From Moraxellaceae bacterium UBA2031 (GTDB taxonomy: Bacteria; Pseudomonadota; Gammaproteobacteria; Pseudomonadales; Moraxellaceae), in NCBI GenBank assembly GCA_002333145.1, contig DDBN01000115.1, positions 1-19,878 on the forward strand: a DNA stretch of 19,878 nt, in the 5' to 3' direction. Positions 1 to 7,187 of the stretch are shown one piece after another (position 1 is the stretch's first letter; every line of letters begins with the position of its first letter). The translations under genes were made by a program, and so were the position numbers. The notes below the pieces were generated by a model. The model was given only the letters and a program-made list of their open reading frames with translations. It was not told the origin of the DNA and ran no database searches.

Positions 1-477
1 TTGAAGGATGCGGTGGCTATAAAGCCCTTTTTGCGTAATGACATTTATATCCTGGAGACGTGCCGCTTCAATGGCACGTGCCATTGAAATATCCAGTTCA
101 CTCCGGTCCGATGACAGAAGTTGTATGCCTAATTCAGAGGGTGGTGTGTTGGTGTTATCACTCCCTGAGCCGCTGCTACCACCAGATCCCATGTTGCCTT
201 GACCGGATTGAGCCGGAGGGGGAGCAGAAGCACTGTCTTTTGAACTATCTTCGGCATCAATGCTAGAAAACTGAAAAAATAGATCAAAGCAACGCTCGAA
301 GGTTAGGCTGTCTTGCAGACTCTTTGCTAGCGTACAAGACAGTGCGTCGTGAAAGCGGCGGCGATCGGTATAGCCAATGACGGCAATGGCATGTACGGCA
401 TCTGCTAGTTCTGGAGGGGATACGAGCAGTCCGTTATTGCGCAAAAGTGCCGCGAACTCAGTGAGCTTCCGTTCCAT
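1..477 (-). CDS. CoxE-like VWA-domain protein, N-terminal part (partial)
   Basis: The reading frame is open from an ATG at 477 to the left edge, giving 159 residues and no stop, so the C-terminal part is missing. The N-terminus (about residues 7-70) has the pattern of CoxE/COG3552 proteins that accompany MoxR ATPases: FAALLRNNGLLVSPPELADA, then a segment ending FERCFDLFFQF. Residues about 76-115 form a low-complexity Ser/Gly/Pro/Asp linker. The VWA (metal-ion-dependent adhesion) domain itself would lie beyond the window and is inferred, not seen. A strong ribosome-binding site (GGGGAGAA) precedes the ATG. It starts 28 bp downstream of the moxR stop in the same operon. In this family the VWA protein acts with the AAA+ partner in remodelling or cofactor insertion into a target. 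The target here is unknown. Confidence 0.75.
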   Translation of the reverse strand, partial: MERKLTEFAALLRNNGLLVSPPELADAVHAIAVIGYTDRRRFHDALSCTLAKSLQDSLTFERCFDLFFQFSSIDAEDSSKDSASAPPPAQSGQGNMGSGGSSGSGSDNTNTPPSELGIQLLSSDRSELDISMARAIEAARLQDINVITQKGLYSHRILQ

Positions 478-505
478 GTATTCTTCTCCCCTCGGAAGAG
501 GCTGC

Positions 506-1435
506 TTATCGCTTCTTTAGAAGCGAAGGAAGCTTTTCGCGAATTCGCTCTACATCATCTTGATGTTTAAGTAGGACGGCCAGAGTTTTTTCAACCCATA
601 CGGCATCAAGGGCCTCAACATTCAGCAGTAAGAGTGTTCGTGCCCAGTCAATTGTTTCACTTATGGCAGGTGCTTTGCGTAGATCCTGCGCACGCAGGCT
701 CTGCACGAAACTAACGAGAGGTTCACGTAATTTCTCAGGAAGTGATGGCACTTGGCTGGCCAGAATTTTGCATTCCAGCGATTGGTCAGGATAAGAAATA
801 TAAAGGTGCAAGCAGCGACGCTTTAAGGCATCGGACAGTTCGCGCTGGTTGTTGCTGGTCAAAAGTACCAGTGGTTTTTTGTGGGCTTTTACTGTGCCTA
901 TTTCAGGAATAGAAATTTGGTAGTCAGATAGTAGCTCAAGAAGAAACGCTTCAAACTCTTGGTCAGATTTGTCAATTTCATCAATCAGAAGTACAGCGCC
1001 TTCGTCAGATTGCAGTGCAGATAGCAGTGGTCGTGGCTCTAGAAACTCAGTGGAATAAAAAATATCACCGAACTGATGTAAGCGCTCAACGGATTCAGAA
1101 AGCCCTTGAGCTCCACGAAGAATATCACCTAATTGTTCTTTAAGGACTTGCGTATAAAGTAGCTGCTTACCGTACTTCCACTCATAGAGGGCTTTGCTTT
1201 CATCAAGCCCTTCGTAGCACTGTAGGCGAATCAGAGGGCGCTGGAAGAGAGCACTTGCTGCTTTGGCTAACTCGGTTTTTCCGACGCCGGGAGGGCCTTC
1301 TACCAAAATCGGCTTTTCCAATTGAGCCGCCAAAAAAAGTGTCAGTGCAACATTCTCTGAAGCGATATAGCCATGGCTTTCAAGGTCTTTACGCAGGCTA
1401 TCGGCAGTGAAGTTTTTACTGGAAAAAAGAGCCAT
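506..1435 (-). CDS. MoxR-family AAA+ ATPase
   Basis: This cytosolic 309-residue AAA+ ATPase has Walker A GPPGVGKT (47-54), Walker B LLIDE (149-153) followed by IDKSDQEFEAFLLELL, a sensor-1 segment TSNN (193-196) and the arginine-containing ALKRRC (203-208). Length and motif spacing fit the MoxR/CoxD family, whose members use ATP to remodel or help metallate client proteins together with a VWA partner. The partner gene starts 28 bp downstream. The ATG at 1435 is preceded by AGGAA, 14 bp after the hmuV stop, so the gene is probably cotranscribed with the ABC importer. The family does not reveal the client. A role in maturing a heme- or iron-dependent protein is only inference from the neighbours. 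Confidence 0.88.
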   Translation of the reverse strand: MALFSSKNFTADSLRKDLESHGYIASENVALTLFLAAQLEKPILVEGPPGVGKTELAKAASALFQRPLIRLQCYEGLDESKALYEWKYGKQLLYTQVLKEQLGDILRGAQGLSESVERLHQFGDIFYSTEFLEPRPLLSALQSDEGAVLLIDEIDKSDQEFEAFLLELLSDYQISIPEIGTVKAHKKPLVLLTSNNQRELSDALKRRCLHLYISYPDQSLECKILASQVPSLPEKLREPLVSFVQSLRAQDLRKAPAISETIDWARTLLLLNVEALDAVWVEKTLAVLLKHQDDVERIREKLPSLLKKR

Positions 1436-1449
1436 TAATTATTCCTGCG

Positions 1450-2238
1450 TTATTCAGCCATTACCCAAGGGCGGCCATCAACGGGATGATGTGTCACGTA
1501 GAACGGCACATCAAATATGCGCTCTAGTAAGGCTTTGTCTGAGAAGTCATCTGGTGAAGCATCCGCGCAGAGCACGCCATTGCGTAATGCAATCAATCGG
1601 TCAGCGGTACGTAAGGCAAAGTTGATATCATGGGTGGAGAAAAATACCGTTGCACCTTCGGCAGACTCCTGACGCAAGTGGTCACGTAGTCGTCGCTGAT
1701 GCGGCAGATCGAGGGCGGTTTGAGGTTCATCAAGCAGCCATAATCGTTCGGAAGCGATAGGGTGCAGGCGCATTTGTAACCAGGTGCGCGCCAGTTGCAC
1801 TCGCTGCCGCTCTCCTCCGGACAGGTCGTCGTAATGACGGCAAGCTAATGAATCAAGCTCCCAGATAGAGAGTGCCTGTTGGTAAAGCGCTACGGCATGG
1901 TCTCCGCCGCCACCATGTGGATACATAGCCAAGCACATGATATCGCGCACACAGCCATGTAGTTGGTCAGCATGCTGCTGAGGTAGAAATGATCGGCGCT
2001 TGGCCAGATCCTGCAATGGCCATGAGGCTAGGGGTGTGCCGTTCAGGAATATTTCCCCATCCGGTTTTAACCCATGCAGGTAGCGTCCTTCACCCGCACA
2101 TAACCGGAGCAGTGTGGATTTACCCGCGCCGTTTGCTCCAATCAGCGCTGTGCAGCCAGCCGATACAGCGATACAGATATCATGCAGAACTTTCGTATTA
2201 CCGTGGTGGCAGTCAACATTTTCCAGTACCAGTGTCAC
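1450..2238 (-). CDS. hmuV: Heme/iron ABC transporter ATP-binding protein, HmuV-type
   Basis: This is the 262-residue ATPase subunit of an iron-complex importer. It shows Walker A GANGAGKS (34-41), a Q-loop LPQQ (85-88), signature LSGGE (139-143), Walker B LWLLDE (166-171) and H-loop His203. The extra residues between the signature helix and Walker B (about 153-165), followed by DEPQTALDLPHQ, are typical of HmuV hemin importers rather than the shorter FepC type. It starts at a GTG (2238-2236) that overlaps the permease TGA as GTGA, so translation of the two subunits is probably coupled. Heme as substrate is inferred from subfamily resemblance. A cobalamin or siderophore substrate cannot be excluded because no binding protein is adjacent. 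Confidence 0.85.
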   Translation of the reverse strand: MTLVLENVDCHHGNTKVLHDICIAVSAGCTALIGANGAGKSTLLRLCAGEGRYLHGLKPDGEIFLNGTPLASWPLQDLAKRRSFLPQQHADQLHGCVRDIMCLAMYPHGGGGDHAVALYQQALSIWELDSLACRHYDDLSGGERQRVQLARTWLQMRLHPIASERLWLLDEPQTALDLPHQRRLRDHLRQESAEGATVFFSTHDINFALRTADRLIALRNGVLCADASPDDFSDKALLERIFDVPFYVTHHPVDGRPWVMAE

Positions 2239-3200
2239 GACCGATTTCTCCTCAGAAACAGTAGAAGAAATGCCGGTGCTCCAACCAGTGCGGTCAGTAC
2301 ACCAACAGGTAGCTCCATTGGGTAAATCAGGCGTCGTGCCAACAGATCAGACAATACGGCCAATGTCATGCCAAGGGCTAGGGTGGCAGGTAAGAGCAGA
2401 CGGTGCTGAGCCAGTCCGAGTCGTCGGGCCATATGAGGTGCCAACAGACCGATAAAGCCGATCCCACCGGATTGAGCGACAGCAAGTGCCACCAGTAGTG
2501 ATGTCACCCCAAGGATCTGTCGGCGAAAGTGATGAATGTTGATGCCCAGATGGATTGCTTCAGATTCACCCAATTGCCAGACATCAAGTGCTTGGGTCTT
2601 TCGTGCTGTCCAAATGATGCAGGCGGTCAATGCTGCCATGCTGGCTAAAAGTAATGGCCATTCGGACAACGTGAAACTGCCCATCAACCAGAAAATAGCG
2701 CTACGAAGTGTGGTTGCATCGCCAACACTCAGAATCAAATTAATCAGTGCCGCAGCAAGTGAGTTGATGGCAACCCCCGCCAGCAATAGTTCTGCATTGT
2801 TACCGCGCAGCTGCCGGCCCAGCAAAAGAATCAGTGCCAGTGTCCCTAGTGCTCCAGCAAAGGCACTTAATGGCAATAGCCATAATCCACCCAAGCCAAG
2901 GCTGATGGCGATAACAGCCCCTAGGCCAGCGCCGGCAGAGATACCGAGCAGTCCAGGCTCTACCAATGGATTACGGAAGAAGGTCTGCAATAGCAGGCCA
3001 GCCAGTGCCAATGCGGCACCTGTAAAGGCCGCCAACAGTATTCGCGGGAGCCGTAGCTGCATCCAGACCTCGTTTGGCAAGGCAGCAAAATCACTTGCCG
3101 CCAAGCCTAGAGTGACCGTAGCAGATACGAAAAGTAGGAAAAGGGCAGTACGTGAATTTATCACGGCAAGAATGACAGAGAGGATGATAAAAGATGCCAT
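2235..3200 (-). CDS. hmuU: FecCD-family heme/iron ABC transporter permease, HmuU-type
   Basis: This 321-residue, very hydrophobic inner-membrane permease belongs to the FecCD/BtuC family. The conserved N-terminal stretch LRLPRILLAAFTGAALALAG, the NPLVEPGLLGISAGAGLGAV region and GGIGFIGLLAPHMARRLG near residues 245-262 are all present. The last is the family's coupling-helix region that contacts the ATPase. The C-terminal part contains YPMELPVGVLTALVGAPAFL, also characteristic. It is the first gene of the minus-strand operon and overlaps hmuV by 4 bp. The start at 3200 gives normal family length, but the upstream SD (AGG) is very close to the ATG, so the exact start is less certain. There is only 57 bp to the divergent esterase start, and I see no clear Fur box there. 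Confidence 0.85.
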   Translation of the reverse strand: MASFIILSVILAVINSRTALFLLFVSATVTLGLAASDFAALPNEVWMQLRLPRILLAAFTGAALALAGLLLQTFFRNPLVEPGLLGISAGAGLGAVIAISLGLGGLWLLPLSAFAGALGTLALILLLGRQLRGNNAELLLAGVAINSLAAALINLILSVGDATTLRSAIFWLMGSFTLSEWPLLLASMAALTACIIWTARKTQALDVWQLGESEAIHLGINIHHFRRQILGVTSLLVALAVAQSGGIGFIGLLAPHMARRLGLAQHRLLLPATLALGMTLAVLSDLLARRLIYPMELPVGVLTALVGAPAFLLLFLRRNRS

Positions 3201-3257
3201 AGCCTAGCTGTGACGAGCATGCTAAACCAGTGCTTATTGCTCAATTGGAGTCAAGAC

Positions 3258-4472
3258 ATGCTAAGCGGTTTCGTTAAACCCGAATTTACTGCGGTTGCCG
3301 ATGCCTTTTATCGGACGCTGCCAGAAGGGCAAAAGGCAGGTGGGGCTGCACTGTGTGTTTATTACCGTGGTCAGCCGGTAGTGGATATATGGGCAGGCTC
3401 TCGTAACCGACAGAATGAGGCTTGGGCTGCCGATACGCTCTCGCTGTCATTTTCTACTACCAAGGGCATTATTTCGACGCTGCTACATCAGTTGGTGGAT
3501 CAGGGCGCGGTCAGCTATGACGCCCCCGTAGCGCATTACTGGCCTGCTTTTGCTGGAAGAGACAAAAGTAATATTACCGTTAGGCATCTGCTCACACATG
3601 AGGCGGGCCTGTATGGCATTCGCTCTCTCATCGCAGACGCATCAGAGATGCGTGACTGGGAGCACATGCTTCGCACTATGGAAGCAGCATCACCGGCTCA
3701 TCATCCTGGGCAGCAAAATGGATACCATGCGCTGACCTACGGATGGCTGGTGGGTGGCTTGATTGAAAAAGTGACAAGTCAGCCACTGGCAAACACTTTG
3801 AAGGAGTTACTGGCAGATCCGCTTAATCTTGATGGCTGTTACATTGGCGTGCCCGATGACGAGCTAGAGCGATGTGCTGATCTGATTGTGCCTGAGCGAA
3901 AACCCCGGGTGGAGAGTGGCAATGTGCCACGCAAGTCGCTTATGAAAAAAGCCTCTGCTCAAATGATGGATGCAGGGTTAGCGTTAGTCGGTTTTGATGC
4001 CGACACGTTTCAGGAGGCGATGATTCCCAAAGGTATGAGTCGATTCGACTGGAATGCCACTGAAACAAGGCAAGCAGTGATTCCTGGTGCCGGAGGTATG
4101 TTTACAGCACGCTCACTGGCGCGTATTTATTCCGCGCTTGCAAAAAATGGCGAATATGACGGGGGTCGAATTCTTTCGCCAAATAGTTTAGGTGCCATTT
4201 CAGTTGTCCAAAATACTAAACGAGGTGTCGTTATTCCACTGCCTATGCGTTGGCGTTTGGGATATCACCGTGTATTTACGACGGGGCCGCGCACCCCTAA
4301 TGCTTTTGGTCATTTTGGTTATGGGGGATCTGGCGCATGGTGTGATCCCTCGCGAGAATTGGCAGTAGGCTATACCGTAAATTATGGCAGCGGTTCTCCA
4401 TTTGGAGATTTGCGAATTTCACGCATTAATACTGCGACGATCAATGCAGCGGAGCGAGTTTCTGCACAGTGA
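3258..4472 (+). CDS. EstB-like serine hydrolase (class C beta-lactamase fold)
   Basis: The 404-residue protein belongs to the beta-lactamase/EstB family of esterases and D-Ala peptidase-like hydrolases. The nucleophile motif SxxK is S66-T-T-K69 (FSTTKG). The region around Y156-H-A-L-T-Y fits the second catalytic (Tyr) motif, and HFGYGGSG near the C-terminus takes the place of the KTG-type third motif, as is usual in EstB-type esterases. HLLTHEAGL (about 110-118) is another family hallmark. I chose the ATG at 3258 because GGAG lies 9 bp upstream and the protein then begins MLSGFVKPEF, as in homologues. An upstream in-frame start at 3210 has no such site. No signal peptide is apparent, so it is probably cytosolic. 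It stands alone on this strand and ends at a strong terminator. Substrate unknown. Confidence 0.85.
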   Translation: MLSGFVKPEFTAVADAFYRTLPEGQKAGGAALCVYYRGQPVVDIWAGSRNRQNEAWAADTLSLSFSTTKGIISTLLHQLVDQGAVSYDAPVAHYWPAFAGRDKSNITVRHLLTHEAGLYGIRSLIADASEMRDWEHMLRTMEAASPAHHPGQQNGYHALTYGWLVGGLIEKVTSQPLANTLKELLADPLNLDGCYIGVPDDELERCADLIVPERKPRVESGNVPRKSLMKKASAQMMDAGLALVGFDADTFQEAMIPKGMSRFDWNATETRQAVIPGAGGMFTARSLARIYSALAKNGEYDGGRILSPNSLGAISVVQNTKRGVVIPLPMRWRLGYHRVFTTGPRTPNAFGHFGYGGSGAWCDPSRELAVGYTVNYGSGSPFGDLRISRINTATINAAERVSAQ

Positions 4473-4481
4473 ATGCATTAC

Positions 4482-4528
4482 TTTAACCCATTAAAAACGC
4501 CCGGAAAGGGCGTTTTTAATGGGTTAAA
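4482..4528. terminator. Bidirectional intrinsic terminator, 21-bp perfect stem
   Basis: Two arms of 21 bp (4482-4502 and 4508-4528) are exact reverse complements around a 5-nt loop (GGAAA). The GC core (CGCCC/GGGCG) is flanked by A5 and T5 runs, so it can terminate from both sides. It sits between the convergent esterase and MaoC genes, 9 bp after the esterase stop and 11 bp from the MaoC stop. Confidence 0.93.
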
Positions 4529-4539
4529 GATCATGGATA

Positions 4540-5406
4540 TCAGATGGTCTGAATTGATCCAGAAAGATGTGGCTTACCACTGCGCTGATCATTCAAGCCA
4601 AAAGTGAAGCTGCCATCACCCTGAGGCTCAGAATGGAAAGCTACTTTTGCCGGCAGTAATACCGGAAGTTTGAACTGAACATCAATTTTACAGGCATCAG
4701 GAATACGTCCTTCCATCGCAGCCAGACAGCGGGCTTTCGACCACATGCCGTGTGCAATAGCGCTTGGAAACCCAAAGAGCTTGGCTGTAAAAGCATAGAG
4801 ATGGATGGGATTACGATCACCTGCAATGGCGCCATAGCGACGACCTATATCACCAGGAACATTCCACTGCACAATTGCGGTTGGTGATACGACTGACTTT
4901 TCCTTTCGGGGTGATGTGGATTTGCCGCTTTCAGCTCCACCAGCCTGTCGGCGCAGCATTGTACTAACACACTCCCAGACCACCTCATTGCCCGAAACAA
5001 GGGTAGTGAGAATGTCGAACTGCATCCCTTTTTCATGCGAGCGCAGATTCGCTGGTTTTGCGATGATGGTCAGAATTTCCGATGCACTGACAGGGCGATG
5101 CTGGGTAATCAGGTTCTGAATATGCACCAAGCCCATAGCCGCAAAGGGGAAAGATGAATCTGTTATCAGGCTCATGTGCAATGGGAATGCCAGCACAAAG
5201 CCGTAAGTTACCGGTAAAGTTTCACGCTGGCTAAAGCCACAAACACGGTTGTAGGCAGCCAGATTCTCGCGATCAATTTTTACATCACGCAAGACCAGCT
5301 CGAGCGCAGGTAGCTCGGTACCTTTCTTTCCCGACAAGCTTCCCAGTAAGGCGCGCGAGTAGAGTGCGAGTGTGCTCGGGAGGGCATTAAATTCACGTAC
5401 AGCCAT
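4540..5406 (-). CDS. MaoC-family (R)-specific enoyl-CoA/ACP hydratase, double hot-dog type
   Basis: This 288-residue protein of the MaoC/HtdX family interconverts enoyl- and (R)-3-hydroxyacyl thioesters. The C-terminal half holds the hydratase signature: Asp and His in GDRNPIHLY, with YGAIAG just before it, then FPSAIAHGMWSKA. The N-terminal half (about residues 25-160) looks like a second, degenerate hot-dog unit, as in long MaoC proteins. The ATG at 5406 is preceded by GGAG at a 9-bp distance and gives MAVREFNALPS. The longer GTG frame from 5457 starts inside a palindrome and has no good site. It lies downstream of the large FabG, separated by 63 bp containing a terminator-like hairpin. The pairing suggests a reductase-hydratase couple in fatty-acid or polyhydroxyalkanoate-type metabolism. 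Confidence 0.85.
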   Translation of the reverse strand: MAVREFNALPSTLALYSRALLGSLSGKKGTELPALELVLRDVKIDRENLAAYNRVCGFSQRETLPVTYGFVLAFPLHMSLITDSSFPFAAMGLVHIQNLITQHRPVSASEILTIIAKPANLRSHEKGMQFDILTTLVSGNEVVWECVSTMLRRQAGGAESGKSTSPRKEKSVVSPTAIVQWNVPGDIGRRYGAIAGDRNPIHLYAFTAKLFGFPSAIAHGMWSKARCLAAMEGRIPDACKIDVQFKLPVLLPAKVAFHSEPQGDGSFTFGLNDQRSGKPHLSGSIQTI

Positions 5407-5429
5407 TATCAAGACTCCAGTGAGGGTAT

Positions 5430-5455
5430 AAAAAGGAGAGAGCAATTGCTCTCTC
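5430..5455 (-). terminator. Palindromic hairpin with T-run between fabG and maoC (attenuator candidate)
   Basis: Positions 5436-5455 form a perfect 20-bp palindrome (GAGAGAGC, AATT, GCTCTCTC). On the minus strand it is followed by C and then TTTTT (5434-5430), the layout of an intrinsic terminator. It lies 14 bp after the fabG stop and 23 bp before the maoC ATG, so it could cut or reduce read-through from fabG into maoC. Alternatively it could be a protein-binding palindrome. The two uses cannot be told apart from sequence alone. Confidence 0.6.
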
Positions 5456-5469
5456 ACAATTCATTTGTA

Positions 5470-6873
5470 TCAGGCACCGATCAGCGACTGGCCACACACA
5501 CGGACAATGTTGCCATTGACGCCGGAAGAGGCAGGAGAGGCATACCAGGCAATTGCTTCAGCAACATCTATAGGCAGGCCGCCCTGAGACATCGAGTTCA
5601 TACGACGTCCAGCTTCACGGATAGCAAATGGAATGGCCGCTGTCATCTGTGTTTCGATGAATCCAGGTGCCACAGCATTGATAGTAATGTTTTTGGCAAA
5701 CAGTATCGGAGCCATCGAGTTCACCATGCCGATAACGCCAGCCTTACTCATGCCATAGTTGCTTTGCCCCATATTGCCGGCAATACCGGAGATGGAGGAC
5801 ACGCAAATAATACGGCCGTTGTCGCGGATGACACCTGCAGCGAGAAGTGCGTCGTTGATGCGCTCTTCAGAAGACAGGTTGATGTTCATCACCATGTCCC
5901 ACTGCTGCTGTGTCATGTTGGCCAATGTTTTGTCACGAGTGATGCCTGCATTGTGAACAATAATGTCCACGCCACCATGATGGGCCTTCACGTGTTCAGC
6001 AATCTTCAACGGCGCATCGGCGGCAGTGATGTCTAATGCCAAAGCGGAGCCGCCGATCAGGCTGGTGACTACTCGTAAGTCATCCGCCAGTGCAGGAATA
6101 TCGAGACCAATCACGTGAGCGCCATCACGCGCCAATGTTTTGGCAATTGCTTCACCGATTCCGCGAGAAGCCCCTGTAACTAATACAACCTTGCCTGCCA
6201 ATGGCTTTGCCCAATCCAGCTTGGCTTTAGTGGTGCATGCTGAGATGCGTACAACCTGTGCGGATACATAGGCAGAGCGAGGCGACAAGAAGAAACGTAA
6301 AGAAGACTCTAGTTGGTCTTCAGCGCCAGGGGCCGCATATACAAGCTGTGCTGCGCCACCTTTTTTCACTTCTTTGCCGAGCGAACGAATGAATCCTTCC
6401 AATGCGCGCTGTGCAGTCGCCTGGCGAGGGGTATCACACGATTCAGGTGTGCGGCCAAGTACGATGATGCGGCTGCATTCAGCCAACTTGCGCATGACTG
6501 GGTGGAAGAAGTGATAGACCTGTACAAGGTCATCGCTGCAAGTAATACCACTGGCATCAAATATCAGCGCCTTGAACTTTTGCTCCGTATCCACTTCAGG
6601 ATTCCAGACCTTGGCATTAAGGCCAGAAGCAGTTGCTATCTTGGTGACCTGATCCTGCGCATAGGTGTGCACTTCAGCCTGAATGTTGTTCAGAGTGGAC
6701 GCTGCAGCGCCGGTTAACTGGCCGCCGGGAGCAGCCCCCAAAAGGACGGCTCCGGAAATGACAGGCATGCCCGGCTGAAAGCGATCCAGATTAAGAGGCA
6801 TCGGCAGGCCAAGGTTCTTGGCCAGCAGGCGGCCAAGTGCGGAGTTCGCGAACAGGGTATAACGGTCACTCAT
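5470..6873 (-). CDS. High-molecular-weight 3-oxoacyl-ACP/CoA reductase (FabG4-like)
   Basis: This 467-residue reductase is roughly twice the length of ordinary FabG. Residues 1-220 form an N-terminal region without an intact nucleotide site, as in mycobacterial FabG4. Residues 225-467 are the SDR domain: TGASRGIG (233-240) for the dinucleotide, HNAG (307-310), and the tetrad Asn332, Ser360, Tyr373, Lys377 (SNYGMSK). Spacing of these residues equals that of E. coli FabG. It reduces 3-oxoacyl thioesters to (R)-3-hydroxyacyl thioesters. FabG4 is known for CoA substrates and NADH preference, but cofactor choice here is inferred. I chose the ATG at 6873 because AAAGGA lies 8 bp upstream. An upstream in-frame start at 6981 adds a non-conserved Pro/Arg-rich stretch. 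It heads the operon with maoC and diverges from the thiolase. Confidence 0.9.
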   Translation of the reverse strand: MSDRYTLFANSALGRLLAKNLGLPMPLNLDRFQPGMPVISGAVLLGAAPGGQLTGAAASTLNNIQAEVHTYAQDQVTKIATASGLNAKVWNPEVDTEQKFKALIFDASGITCSDDLVQVYHFFHPVMRKLAECSRIIVLGRTPESCDTPRQATAQRALEGFIRSLGKEVKKGGAAQLVYAAPGAEDQLESSLRFFLSPRSAYVSAQVVRISACTTKAKLDWAKPLAGKVVLVTGASRGIGEAIAKTLARDGAHVIGLDIPALADDLRVVTSLIGGSALALDITAADAPLKIAEHVKAHHGGVDIIVHNAGITRDKTLANMTQQQWDMVMNINLSSEERINDALLAAGVIRDNGRIICVSSISGIAGNMGQSNYGMSKAGVIGMVNSMAPILFAKNITINAVAPGFIETQMTAAIPFAIREAGRRMNSMSQGGLPIDVAEAIAWYASPASSGVNGNIVRVCGQSLIGA

Positions 6874-6952
6874 GACATCGTCCTTTGGTTTCTGGCGCAG
6901 GGAGCGCAAGGCGGAGGGAGGGCTTCCGGAAGTGGCCGGATTAAGGGGGCGC

Positions 6953-6981
6953 ACTTTAGCAGAACCCAGGCGCACTGGCAT
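6953..6981 (-). promoter_or_regulatory. Candidate sigma-70 promoter for fabG-maoC
   Basis: On the minus strand ATGCCA (6981-6976) is followed, after 17 bp, by TAAAGT (6958-6953). Each hexamer matches four of six consensus positions. It is about 80 bp upstream of the fabG start. The same -35 sequence and spacing occur on the opposite side of this gap. Confidence 0.35.
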
Positions 6982-7119
6982 TGACCGGAATATGGCAAAA
7001 TATCTGCCGCCAGACAGGCAGAGCCTTTTTCCGTGCTCATTCTGTCCAGTGCGGAGCGCAGGCTAGCAAAGGCCATCTCGCAGTTCATTTGCCGTAACGC
7101 CCTTTAATTTCTGTTTTTA

Positions 7120-7148
7120 ATGCCAATTCCAGTGGCGGTTTCTATGCT
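7120..7148 (+). promoter_or_regulatory. Candidate sigma-70 promoter for the thiolase gene
   Basis: ATGCCA (7120-7125), a 17-bp spacer and TATGCT (7143-7148) lie about 40 bp before the thiolase ATG. The -35 hexamer is identical to the one on the divergent side, preceded by the same A. Confidence 0.4.
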
Positions 7149-7187
7149 AGGGTGCCGTCATCGTAAAACCAGCAGGAGTCTCCCCGC

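Larger units (their letters stand above)
6874..7187. promoter_or_regulatory. Divergent fabG / thiolase intergenic region
   Basis: These 314 bp separate the divergent FabG4-like and thiolase genes. I see no gene here. Both strands carry a similar promoter-like pair, described in separate entries. The stretch between the two (about 6990-7110) shows no convincing operator palindrome. Confidence 0.6.

Noticed and set aside
509..526. Small inverted repeat (8-bp arms, 2-nt loop) at the end of moxR
   Set aside because: It lies within the last codons, the loop is too tight for a good hairpin and no T-run follows, so it is not a terminator.
2536..3207. 223-codon open frame antisense to hmuU
   Set aside because: Its Ser/Ala/Pro-rich composition is typical of an antisense reading of a permease gene, and the hmuU frame has clear family motifs.
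3210..3257. Upstream in-frame start for the esterase giving 16 extra residues
   Set aside because: It has no ribosome-binding site, while the ATG at 3258 has GGAG at proper distance and gives the conserved N-terminus.
3201..3257. Fur box or cobalamin riboswitch upstream of hmuU
   Set aside because: Only 57 bp are available and no Fur-like palindrome is visible. The gap is also too short for a cobalamin riboswitch.
6874..6981. N-terminal extension of the large FabG by 36 residues
   Set aside because: AAAGGA lies directly before the ATG at 6873, and the extension would run over the candidate promoter with non-conserved sequence.
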